In this document: positions 7,293 to 17,962 of the stretch, in pieces | How the letters are laid out: each line of letters begins with the position of its first letter | How positions within the stretch are numbered: position 1 is the stretch's first letter | DNA from: Micromonosporaceae bacterium | GTDB taxonomy: Bacteria; Actinomycetota; Actinomycetes; Mycobacteriales; Micromonosporaceae | Reading direction: 5' to 3' | Length of the DNA stretch: 34,826 nt | Assembly (NCBI GenBank): GCA_009380105.1 | Contig: WHSM01000007.1 | Coordinates: 1 to 34,826 of the forward strand | Made by a program: the position numbers and the translations under genes | Notes under the pieces: model-generated | Databases searched by the model: none | Told to the model about the DNA's origin: nothing | What the model saw: the letters and a program-made list of their open reading frames with translations, nothing else

Positions 7293-10200
7293 TCAGCGGG
7301 GCGGAGGCTTGTATGTGAACAGATAGAGCCCGTGATCTCCGGTGCAGCAGATGGTGCGGCCATCCGTCTGCCAGCAGCAGTCCCGCAGCGCCCCGTCCAC
7401 CTGGATCGCGGTCGTGCACTCGCCGGTGGCGGCGTCCCACACTCGTGCGGTGCCGTCCGAGCCGCAGGTCACGATGGCGGATCCGTCCGGCGACACGGCG
7501 CACCCGTACACCCAGTCCTTGTGGCCGCGCAGGACCAGCCGTTGCCGGCCGGTCCGCGGATCCCAGACCCGCGCGGTCCCGTCCCGACCGCAGGTGACAA
7601 TCCAGCTCCCGTCGGGCGCCACGGCGCGTCCCTCCACCGCGCCGTCGTGGCCCCGGAAGACGAGTCGCTGCCGTCCGGTCTCCGGGTCCCAGATCCGCGC
7701 GGTCCCGTCCCAGCCGCAGGTCACTATCCAGCTCCCGTCAGGCGCCACCCTGCACCGGGACACCGCGCCGTGGTGGCCCGCCAACACGCGCAACTGTCTT
7801 CCCGACGCCGTGTCCCAGATCCGCGCTGTCTCGTCGGACCCGCCGGTCACGATCCAGGCGCCGTCGGGCGCGACCGCGCATCCCAGCACCCAGCCGTCGT
7901 GGCCGGCGAGCACCCGAAGCTCCTCGCCGGTGGCGGTGTCCCACACGCGCGCCGTCCGGTCCCAGCCGCAGGTGACCGCGAACGACCCGTCCCGCGCCAC
8001 CGCGCAGCATGAGGCGCCGCCGCGATGTTCTCCCAGGACCCGGCGCAACTCCCCGGTAGTGGGATCGAACATCCGGACCGACCCGTCCCGGCCGCAGGTC
8101 ACGATGAACGACCTGTCCCGTGCGACCGCGCATCCTTCGACCGCGCCGTTGCGGCGGTCGTCCGGCGCCCATTGCGGTTGCTCACCAGGGGCATCCCAGA
8201 TCCGCACGGTTCCGTCCCAGCCGCAGGTGACGATCTGGGAGCCGTCAGGGGCGACCGCGCACCGCAACACCGCTCCCCGGTGCCCTTTGAGCACCCGCCG
8301 TCGAGCGCCGGTCGCGACGTCCCAGATCCGCGCCGTGCCATCGGCGCCCCCGGTCACAACCCAGCTCCCGTCCGGCGACACCGCGCATCCCTCCACGGCG
8401 CCGTCGTGGCCTTCCCAGGTCAGCCGCTGCTCGCCGGTGGCGGCGTCCCACACTCGTACGGTCCCGTCCCGGCCGCCGGTGACGACGAACGATCCGTCCG
8501 GCGCGGCCGCGCAGGCCGACACCCAGCCATCGTGGCCGCCCAGCAGGAGCCTCTGCCTGCCGGTCGCCGTCTCCCAGATTCTCGCGGTCCCGTCGCGCCC
8601 GCAGGTCACCAGCCACGAGCCGTCCGGGCTCACCGCACAGCCCAACACGACATCGTCATGCCCCTCCAGAACCCGCCAGCACTGTCCCGTCGCCGCGCAC
8701 CACACCCGTACGGTTCCGTCGCGACCACCGGTGACGACGAAGGCCCCGTCGGGCGACACCGCGCACGCCGACACCCAGCCTTTGTGGCCGCGGAGCTCGA
8801 CCCGCTGCTGGCCGGTCGCGGCGTCCCACACCCGCGCCGTCCCGTCCCAGCCGCAGCTCACCAGCCACGAGCCGTCCGGGCTCACCGCGCAGCCCAACAC
8901 GACGTTGTCGTCGCCTTTCAGAACCCGCCTGTGCTGACCGGTTGCCACGTCCCACAGCTGCACCGTGGCGTCCCAGCCGGATGTGGCGATCCACGTCCCG
9001 TCCGGCGCGACGGCACACCCCGAGACCCAGCCATCGTGGCCGCGGAGGACACGGCAGAGAGCCGCGTCCGGCTGATCCGGCAAGGGCAACTTGCTGATCA
9101 GCGCCGGGCCCGGCGCGGCCGAGGCGTACGCCTGGCCGAGCGAGCGCAGCGTGACGTCGTTGTCGAGGCGGCTGAGCAGCGTGTTCGTCAACGCGTTGGC
9201 CGGCTGAATCGGGCCCAGCAGATGCGCGGCCCGGCCGATCACACGTCGCAGCGCGTTGGAGATGTGGGAGTCGACTCTGGCGAGATCGGCCTCCACCGCG
9301 CCCGGACCCAGCCGGTGGAGCTTGGCGCTGACCCACCGCAGGTCGCACGCCAGCGTGGCCAGCTCCTTGCCCAGAGCGGCTTCGGCCAGGTGGTAACCGA
9401 GGTGCTGCCAGAGGTAACCGGCGCCGCCTGGCAGCCGCCACCATGGCCTCGGCCCCTCATCGACTGGCTGCAGCACCGCTGTCTGCGTCACGTCGGCCGC
9501 TGTCCGCCCCACCTCGACCGCGGCCCGCGCCAGGCCACCCGCCTTCGAAGCCCCGGCACTCGCGGAGGCGAGCAGCCCTGTGAACGCGGCATCCAGCAAC
9601 CGGCCGTTTGTGCTGGTCAACTGGTGCGGCCCGGACTCGCGGCGGAGGTACGCGCGAATGACGTCGTGCAGCCGGATCGCGCCAGTGTCCGGCAGGTGCT
9701 CGACGATCAACGACATGTCGGCCAGCCGTTCGCACAGCCGAGCGACCTCCAGCTCGGCCAGGCCGCCTGTGGCGCCCCACAGCAGCGTCAACACGTCGCG
9801 GGGGATCTCGGCGCCGCTGGGGAAGATTCCCAACTCCGCGAATCGAGTCTGGGCATCGCTGTCCAGAAGGTCGATGCTGGCGCGCACCGACGCCCGCACC
9901 GCCCGGTCTCTGCTGTCTTCGTCGGCGAGGTCCAAGGTGGCCGGGCCGTCATCGGCGAGGCGTTGGACCATACGGCGCGCCGCTGTCACCGGCGCCACCC
10001 CGCTGGCGACGTCCGCGCGCAGTCGGCGGTTGGCCAGGCTCAGCAGCAGCGGCCACTGGCCGGTCAACTCCAGCAGCCGACCGACCTCGGGACACGGCAG
10101 CCCCTTGATGCCGGTGGTGAGCACCGCACTGCCCTGCTCGGGCCTCATCTGATCGACCCACACCCGCGCGGCTCCGGTCGGCAGGACACTGGGCCGGCGG

Positions 10201-11066
10201 GTCGTCACGAGTCGCGTGCAGTGCGGGCCGTCGAGCAGGAAGGGACGCAACTGGTCCGACGACCACACGTCATCGATCACCAACAGCACGTCTGGTCGCT
10301 TCTCGAGCAGCCCTCCCAGAGTCAGGCCAGCCTGGTAGGGGTCGGTGTCGGTGGGGCGGCGTCCGCACAGCTGCTCGCTGAGGTCGTTCACCTTCTCCGC
10401 CAGGTCCGCGTCGGTGAGGTTCTCGCCGATCTCCACGGACAGACAGCCGCCGGGAAACCGCTCCTGGACTTCCTGCCGGCTGGCGACCTGCCGCACCAGA
10501 GTGGTCTTGCCGAAGCCGCCCGCTCCGAAGAGCGCCGTGGTCACACCCACGATCCCGTTGCACCGGCGGGCCAGTAGTTCCACCAGCTTCCCGGCCAGAT
10601 CGGGACGCTCGACGACGCCTTCCTCCGGCTCGGGGACTCGCCACAGCCGCTCGTCCGCGGTCGCGGTCGGGGTCGGGGTCGGCTCAGACTTGTCCGGATG
10701 GGGCTGGTCCGGCGGGTCCGGCACTGGCTCCCCGCTCGCCGGGATCCCGCTCGGGGCAGTCTTCATTGCGACGGCGCCGGCCAGAATCGTGGCGACGACC
10801 GCCGCCGCAGCCAGCCACCACCGCCATTCCTGCACGTCGAACGCATCGGCGGTGAGGCCGAGGATCATGGCGTAAAGGGCCGCCAACACCGCGCCGCAAA
10901 ATGCCGTCACGGTGCCCCACGAGACTCGTTTCCGGTTATCCCCCGGACTGATCACTGCAACCCCCCTGATGTCGCTGGCGTCCAGAAGACTCCAGCCCGT
11001 TGTCCGCCTCCCCCGAGGCCGAGTTGATCGAATTCGATTTCCCCGAAGAATCCCCATCAGCCGCAC
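7293..11066 (-). CDS. NB-ARC/STAND NTPase with N-terminal TM pair and 14 WD40 blades
   Basis: Walker A GAGGFGKTTL, Walker B VLLVIDDVW, helical linker AGYLWQHLGYHLAEAALGKELATLACDLRWVSAKL, then 14 WD-type repeats. Hydrophobic stretches TVTAFCGAVLAALYAMILGL and WWLAAAAVVATILAGAVAM near the N-terminus. GTG at 10955 preceded by GGGGGG may be the true start. Confidence 0.9.
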   Translation of the reverse strand: MRLMGILRGNRIRSTRPRGRRTTGWSLLDASDIRGVAVISPGDNRKRVSWGTVTAFCGAVLAALYAMILGLTADAFDVQEWRWWLAAAAVVATILAGAVAMKTAPSGIPASGEPVPDPPDQPHPDKSEPTPTPTATADERLWRVPEPEEGVVERPDLAGKLVELLARRCNGIVGVTTALFGAGGFGKTTLVRQVASRQEVQERFPGGCLSVEIGENLTDADLAEKVNDLSEQLCGRRPTDTDPYQAGLTLGGLLEKRPDVLLVIDDVWSSDQLRPFLLDGPHCTRLVTTRRPSVLPTGAARVWVDQMRPEQGSAVLTTGIKGLPCPEVGRLLELTGQWPLLLSLANRRLRADVASGVAPVTAARRMVQRLADDGPATLDLADEDSRDRAVRASVRASIDLLDSDAQTRFAELGIFPSGAEIPRDVLTLLWGATGGLAELEVARLCERLADMSLIVEHLPDTGAIRLHDVIRAYLRRESGPHQLTSTNGRLLDAAFTGLLASASAGASKAGGLARAAVEVGRTAADVTQTAVLQPVDEGPRPWWRLPGGAGYLWQHLGYHLAEAALGKELATLACDLRWVSAKLHRLGPGAVEADLARVDSHISNALRRVIGRAAHLLGPIQPANALTNTLLSRLDNDVTLRSLGQAYASAAPGPALISKLPLPDQPDAALCRVLRGHDGWVSGCAVAPDGTWIATSGWDATVQLWDVATGQHRRVLKGDDNVVLGCAVSPDGSWLVSCGWDGTARVWDAATGQQRVELRGHKGWVSACAVSPDGAFVVTGGRDGTVRVWCAATGQCWRVLEGHDDVVLGCAVSPDGSWLVTCGRDGTARIWETATGRQRLLLGGHDGWVSACAAAPDGSFVVTGGRDGTVRVWDAATGEQRLTWEGHDGAVEGCAVSPDGSWVVTGGADGTARIWDVATGARRRVLKGHRGAVLRCAVAPDGSQIVTCGWDGTVRIWDAPGEQPQWAPDDRRNGAVEGCAVARDRSFIVTCGRDGSVRMFDPTTGELRRVLGEHRGGASCCAVARDGSFAVTCGWDRTARVWDTATGEELRVLAGHDGWVLGCAVAPDGAWIVTGGSDETARIWDTASGRQLRVLAGHHGAVSRCRVAPDGSWIVTCGWDGTARIWDPETGRQRLVFRGHDGAVEGRAVAPDGSWIVTCGRDGTARVWDPRTGRQRLVLRGHKDWVYGCAVSPDGSAIVTCGSDGTARVWDAATGECTTAIQVDGALRDCCWQTDGRTICCTGDHGLYLFTYKPPPR
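7296..9056 (-). repeat. WD40 tandem array: 14 blades, mostly 42 codons (126 bp) each
   Basis: Counted in the translation, e.g. RVELRGHKGWVSACAVSPDGAFVVTGGRDGTVRVWCAATGQC. Blade 8 (WAPDDRRNGAVEG...) and blade 14 are degenerate, consistent with two 7-bladed propellers. Confidence 0.9.
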
Positions 11067-11827
11067 GGCTACGTGCGCGATTGCCGCTGGAGCCTGCTCA
11101 CCTCGCTAACGGGCCAGCGTCTCGCGTCAAACCGCGATTGGAGAGTGGTGAAGTCTCGGCACGCGGCCTTCCGTCGGTCGATCAAAGAGTTCCCGAGCAC
11201 GGCCAGGTCTCGGGGAACTCGCCGCCGTCGCGGTATCGTCTGAGCGCAGATCAGCGGCTTTGAGGGCTTGCTCGCGCTAAGGATCTCGACGCGGCGACGC
11301 ATCGGCACACGCCAGGCGACGCATTGGGCCCGGCCGCCCGCGAGACGCGGATCATTCAGACAAATATGAAAGCGCGAGGCGACGCGCACGCGTCAGCGAA
11401 ACCTGGCAGGAGGAGGTTTCCACCTCCGCCCCCACCAGGTCACCGACAGCCAGCCACACGGACAGTGCTCCGCTGAAATCGAGAACATCCCCACACCCGG
11501 AAACCGAGGCCACCATTGTTGGCTAATACTCGTACTACGTTCGGTCCGCCGTGTCAATGCCCGCGGGCACCGTGGATCCGCGGCGCGTCACATGAGGCGT
11601 CACCAATCCGGGACCGGGCAAGGGAAATCCCTAGCTTTGCCGAAACCAGGCCAAAACGAATATCGCGCCAGATCCTGCGCACGGAAATTCGGTGGCATAA
11701 CGTAAAACACTAATCGCCGTACGTAGGGTAACCATTCCACATTGCGGAAAACCCCTAGTCAATGCGCATGCCCGACAGGGCACCACCTCGAGAACAACGC
11801 TGTCTGGTCCGCCGTGCTGAGCGCGCC

Positions 11828-11902
11828 GACCCGGTGGGGCACATGGTCGTTCGGGCGTCTGGTTTGCCCACGTTTCGAAACCGTTTGCGCAACCAGGTCG
11901 GA
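11828..11902. repeat. Palindromic element copy 2 (degenerate)
   Basis: Aligns to copy 1 in the same orientation: tgg(c/t)cgttcgggcgtctggtttg(t/c)cc is 24/26 identical (7229-7254 vs 11844-11869); flanking arms are partly conserved. Confidence 0.75.
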
Positions 11903-11930
11903 CGGACGCAAGACTCGAGCGCAAGGCCGG

Positions 11931-13169
11931 TCAGCCGTAGCGGACCGGGAGTTCCTTGATCGCGTGCAGCCACCCCGACCGCAGGCGGCGGGGCTCGCCG
12001 GCCATCCGGATGCCGGGCAGGTGGTCGGCGATCGCGTTGAACATGAGGTCGATCTCCAGCCGTGCCAGGTTCGCGCCGAGGCAGAAGTGCGCGCCGCTGC
12101 CGCCGAACCCCAGGTGCGGGTTGGGGCTGCGGTTGATGTCGAAGCGCTCCGGCTCGTCGAACACGTCAGTGTCGAAGTTCGCCGAGGCGTAGAACAGCCC
12201 GAGCCGGTCCCCGGCCTTGATCTCCTGGCCGCCGAGCGTGGTGTCGACCATCGCGGTGCGCTGGAAGACGCTCACCGGGGTGGCGAACCGCACGATCTCG
12301 TCCGCGGCCGTCGCGGGCCGGGTCGACTTGAACAGCTCCCACTGGTCCGGGTGGTCCAGCATCGCCATCATGCCGTGGGTGATGGCGTTGCGGGTGGTCT
12401 CGTTGCCTGCCACCGCGAGCAGGATCACGAAGAAGCCGAACTCGTCGGACGAAAGGTGACCGCCGTCCACATCGGCGTGGACCAGCTTGGTGACGATGTC
12501 GTCCTGCGGGTGCTTCTTGCGGTCCTCGGCCATGTCCATGAAGTAGCCGAGCATCTGCGCGGCGGCCGCCTCGGGCTCGATCTCGTAGTCCGGGTCGTCG
12601 TACGCGATCATCTGGTTGGACCAGTCGAAGATCTTGATCCGGTCCTCCTGCGGCACCCCGAGCAGCTCCGCGATGGCCTGCAACGGCAGCTCACACGCCA
12701 CGTCGACGACGAAGTCGCCCGCGTCCTTCGAGGCCGCCGCCTTCACGATCCGCTCGGCACGCATGGCGAGCACGGTCTTCAGGCTGTTGATCGCGCGCGG
12801 TGTGAAGCCCCGGGAGACGATGCCGCGCAGCGTGGTGTGATGCGGCGGGTCGATGTTGAGCATGATGAACCGCTGCAACTCGATCTGCTGCCGGGTGATG
12901 CCCTGCTGGAACCGGATGATCGCTGTGTTCTCGTACGAAGAAAAAGTCTCGCTGTCCTTCGACACGTCCTTGACCTCGGCGTGCCGGCTCACCGCCCAGT
13001 AACCCTCGTCGTCGAAGCCGGAGGCGCCGCGTCGCTGCGGGATCCACGTCACCGGCGCGGCGCGCCGCAGCTCGGCGAACTCTGCCATCGGCCGGCCGTG
13101 CGCGTACAGGTCGGGATCGGTGAAGTCGAATCCTCGGGGGATGCTGGGCGCAGCCACGGCGACCTCCAT
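11931..13169 (-). CDS. cyp125: Cytochrome P450 CYP125 family (steroid C26/27 monooxygenase)
   Basis: Heme-binding FGGSGAHFCLGANLAR, I-helix AVAGNETTRNAITHGMMA, and CYP125-like FSSYENTAIIRFQQGITRQQIELQRFIMLNIDPPHHTTLRGIVSRGFTPRAI. ATG at 13169 (MEVAVAAPSIPRGFDF) preferred to the longer ORF. Confidence 0.92.
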   Translation of the reverse strand: MEVAVAAPSIPRGFDFTDPDLYAHGRPMAEFAELRRAAPVTWIPQRRGASGFDDEGYWAVSRHAEVKDVSKDSETFSSYENTAIIRFQQGITRQQIELQRFIMLNIDPPHHTTLRGIVSRGFTPRAINSLKTVLAMRAERIVKAAASKDAGDFVVDVACELPLQAIAELLGVPQEDRIKIFDWSNQMIAYDDPDYEIEPEAAAAQMLGYFMDMAEDRKKHPQDDIVTKLVHADVDGGHLSSDEFGFFVILLAVAGNETTRNAITHGMMAMLDHPDQWELFKSTRPATAADEIVRFATPVSVFQRTAMVDTTLGGQEIKAGDRLGLFYASANFDTDVFDEPERFDINRSPNPHLGFGGSGAHFCLGANLARLEIDLMFNAIADHLPGIRMAGEPRRLRSGWLHAIKELPVRYG

Positions 13170-13172
13170 TCG

Positions 13173-13186
13173 TGAAACGTGTTCTA
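13173..13186. promoter_or_regulatory. KstR-like operator upstream of cyp125
   Basis: tgaaacgtgttcta matches TNNAACNNGTTNNA exactly. Confidence 0.75.
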
Positions 13187-13273
13187 GTCCGATTGAAACA
13201 CACCCCACGGAGCGCGGGAAGAGCCAAAACATCATGTGGTACGCGGTTCGGCCGCCCACCAGCCTTGTCTTGA

Positions 13274-15383
<2,110 letters not shown>

Positions 15384-15407
15384 TCCTCTGATCTCGCGGC
15401 CACGCTG

Positions 15408-15472
15408 GCGATGATCATGGCGTGAGCAGCAGATTTCCGGAGTGTCGCCGCTGCCAAGGTCATGATCATCGC
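15408..15472. repeat. Inverted repeat between the two SDR genes
   Basis: gcgatgatcatg (15408-15419) and catgatcatcgc (15461-15472) are perfectly complementary 12-mers; inner gcagc...gctgc could extend the stem. Confidence 0.75.
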
Positions 15473-16233
15473 GATCGGGGCGCCACGTTGCTTGCCGACA
15501 GGAACGCCGGGATCTCGCCGCCGCCGTGGACCGGCAGGGTCGCGCCGGTGACGTATGACGCCAGTGGCGAGGCTAGGAAGAGCGCGCAGTTGCCGATCTC
15601 GTCCGGCTCCGCCAGCCGACCCAGCGGCACCGTCTTGCCGACGGCCGCGATCCCGGCCTCGTGGCCGTAGTGCAGCTCGGACAGCTCGGTGCGCACCATG
15701 CCGACCCCGAGCGCGTTCACCCGCACCTTCGGCGCCCACTCGACGGCGAGGCTCGCGGTCAGGTTGTTCAGGCCGGCCTTGGCCGCCCCGTACGCCGCGG
15801 TGCCGGGCGACGGGCGGGCGGCGCTCACGCTGGAGATCATCACGATGGAGCCGCCGTCAGGCTGGCGCTGCATCTGCGCGTTGGCCGCCTGGGAGACCAG
15901 CAGCGGGGCGAGCAGGTTCAGCTCCACGATCTTGGAGTGGAACCGCGGCGAGGCGTCGGCGGCGCTGGCCGGCGGGGCGCCGCCCGCGTTGTTGACCAGC
16001 ACGTCGAGCCGGCCGTGGCGGTCGAGGACATCGTCGATCAGGCGCGCCACAGCCTCGGGGTCGCGTACGTCGCAGCGCACGTGGACGACCCCGTCGATCG
16101 CCGTCTCGGGCTCACGGCGGCCGCAGGTGACGACACGCGCGCCGACGCGGAGGAACGCTCTGGTGACGCCGGCGCCGACTCCGCGCGCCCCTCCGGTCAC
16201 CAGCACTGTGGCTCCGTCGAGTCCGAACGTCAC
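15466..16233 (-). CDS. Short-chain dehydrogenase/reductase (Rv3549c-like)
   Basis: VLVTGGARGVGAGVTRAFLRVGARVVTCGRR, VNNAGGAPPASAADASPRFHSKIVELNLLAP, YGAAKAGLNNLT. Confidence 0.88.
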   Translation of the reverse strand: MTFGLDGATVLVTGGARGVGAGVTRAFLRVGARVVTCGRREPETAIDGVVHVRCDVRDPEAVARLIDDVLDRHGRLDVLVNNAGGAPPASAADASPRFHSKIVELNLLAPLLVSQAANAQMQRQPDGGSIVMISSVSAARPSPGTAAYGAAKAGLNNLTASLAVEWAPKVRVNALGVGMVRTELSELHYGHEAGIAAVGKTVPLGRLAEPDEIGNCALFLASPLASYVTGATLPVHGGGEIPAFLSASNVAPRSR

Positions 16234-16285
16234 GGACGCCTCCCCGGGTCTGCCTCTGGCTCTTGGGATCGGGCGCTGCTACCGT

Positions 16286-16303
16286 ACCAAGCAATCGCTT
16301 GGT
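16286..16303. promoter_or_regulatory. KstR2-like palindrome upstream of echA20-ipdABC
   Basis: accaagcaatcgcttggt, 16/18 self-complementary; 15/18 identical to 23505-23522. Confidence 0.65.
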
Positions 16304-16386
16304 TAGGCCACGCTCGACTGGTTCATTCGCCGAAGCTCATGCTCGGCTGTTTTTCATTCGCTGACGCTCGTGAAGTGATGAGGCCG

Positions 16387-17130
16387 ATGGGGATCTCCAC
16401 AAGCCGTACCGACAACGGGGTTCTGGTCGTCACCATCGACTGCCCGCCGGTGAACGCGCTGCCGGTGCGGGGATGGTTCGACCTCGCCGCCGCGCTCCGC
16501 GACCTGGACGCCGGCGCCCGCGTGGTCGTGCTGCGCGCCGAAGGGCGCGGCTTCTGCGCCGGCATCGACATCAAAGAAGTGCAGCGCGACGACGGCTACA
16601 CCGCGCTCGTCAACGTCAACCACGGCTGCGCCGCCGCGTTCTCCGCGGTGTACGAGTGCGCGGTGCCCGTGATCGCGGCGGTGCACGGCTTCTGCCTCGG
16701 CGGCGGGATCGGCCTGGTCGGCAACGCCGACATCGTCGTGGCCTCCGACGACGCGACGTTCGCGCTGCCCGAGGTGGATCGAGGGGCGCTCGGCGCCGCT
16801 ACGCACCTGGCGCGACTGGTGCCGCAGCACCTGATGCGCGCCCTGTACTACACCGCCGGCAGCATCACCGCGGACGAGTTGCGCCACCACGGCTCCGTCC
16901 ACCGGGTGACACCACGCGCGGAGCTGGACGACGCGGCGCTGGAGGTGGCTTCCTAGATCGCCGCGAAGGACCCGCGCGTGATCCGGGCCGCGAAGCAGGC
17001 CCTCAACGGCATCGACACCCAGCCGGTGCACCGTAGCTACCGGTACGAGCAGGGCTTCACGTACGAGCTGAACCTGCTCGGCGTCGCCGACGAGGCCCGG
17101 CAAACGTTCCTGGACAGGTCCAATGCGTGA
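16387..17130 (+). pseudogene. echA20: EchA20-like enoyl-CoA hydratase/hydrolase interrupted by in-frame TAG (16954-16956)
   Basis: MGISTSRTDNGVLVVTIDCPPVNALP...LEVAS*IAAKDPRVIRAAKQALNGIDTQPVHRSYRYEQGFTYELNLLGVADEARQTFLDRSNA*. Both halves read in the same frame. Confidence 0.82.
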
Positions 17131-17962
17131 GCACCCCACGGGACTCCGCGACAAGCGGATGACCGCCGACGAGGTCGTCGGCGAGCTGGACGACGGGATG
17201 ACGATCGGGATCGGCGGCTGGGGCTCCCGCCGCAAGCCGATGTCCCTGGTGAAGGCACTGCTCCGATCCCCCGCCAAGGATCTCACCGTGGTGTCGTTCG
17301 GCGGGCCCGATGTGGGGCTGCTCTGCGCCGCGGGCATGGTGCGCCGGGTGGTGTGCGGGTTCGTGTCGCTGGACTCGATCCCGTACGACCCGTGGTTTCA
17401 GCGCGCCCGCCAGGACGGGCTGGTCGAGGCTCGCGAGTACGACGAAGGCATGGTGGTGGCCGGGCTGCGCGCCGCCGGACAGCGGCTGCCGTTCCTGCCG
17501 ATCCGGGCCGGACTCGGCTCCGACGTGATGCGCTGGAACCCGGACCTGCGCACGGTGCGATCGCCTTATGGGAACGCTGAGGAACTGGTCGCGATGCCGG
17601 CGCTGCGACTCGACGCGGCGCTGGTGCATCTCAACCGCGCCGATCCTCACGGCAACGCCGCCTACCTCGGACCGGACCCGTACTTCGACGACCTGTTCTG
17701 CCTGGCCGCCGCGCGCCGGTACGTCTCCTGCGAGCGGATCGTCTCCACGGAGGAGCTGCGGAAGGAGGCTCCGGCGCAGGCGCTGCTGCTGAACCGGATG
17801 ATGGTCGACGGCGTGGTCGAGGCCCCTGGAGGCGCCCGGTTCACCTCCTGCGCCCCCGACTACGGCCGGGACGAAGAGCTCCAGAAGGAGTATGCGGCCG
17901 CCGCGAAAGACCCGGACGGCGCGTGGCCGGCCTTCTACGAGCGGTTCCTGGAGGCTGCATGA
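17123..17962 (+). CDS. ipdA: CoA-transferase-like alpha subunit IpdA
   Basis: RMTADEVVGELDDGMTIGIGGWGSRRKPMSLVKALLRSPAKDLTVVSFGGPDVGLLCAAG; CoA-transferase family I pattern; followed by ipdB/ipdC-like genes. Confidence 0.9.
   Translation: MREHPTGLRDKRMTADEVVGELDDGMTIGIGGWGSRRKPMSLVKALLRSPAKDLTVVSFGGPDVGLLCAAGMVRRVVCGFVSLDSIPYDPWFQRARQDGLVEAREYDEGMVVAGLRAAGQRLPFLPIRAGLGSDVMRWNPDLRTVRSPYGNAEELVAMPALRLDAALVHLNRADPHGNAAYLGPDPYFDDLFCLAAARRYVSCERIVSTEELRKEAPAQALLLNRMMVDGVVEAPGGARFTSCAPDYGRDEELQKEYAAAAKDPDGAWPAFYERFLEAA

Noticed and set aside
7342-8937. 531-aa plus-strand ORF with repeated S/T/P pattern
   Set aside because: Antisense image of the 126-bp WD40 repeats; no independent protein family signal.
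7296-9056. CRISPR-like or non-coding tandem repeat
   Set aside because: 126-bp period is in frame and encodes WD40 blades.
8025-10577. 850-aa plus-strand ORF
   Set aside because: Antisense to the NB-ARC/WD40 gene; low-complexity R/P/H/A-rich translation typical of GC-rich antisense frames.
11070-11825. Non-coding region upstream of the STAND gene as a possible ncRNA/retron
   Set aside because: No reverse transcriptase, no strong inverted repeats or coding signature recognised; only short unsupported ORFs.
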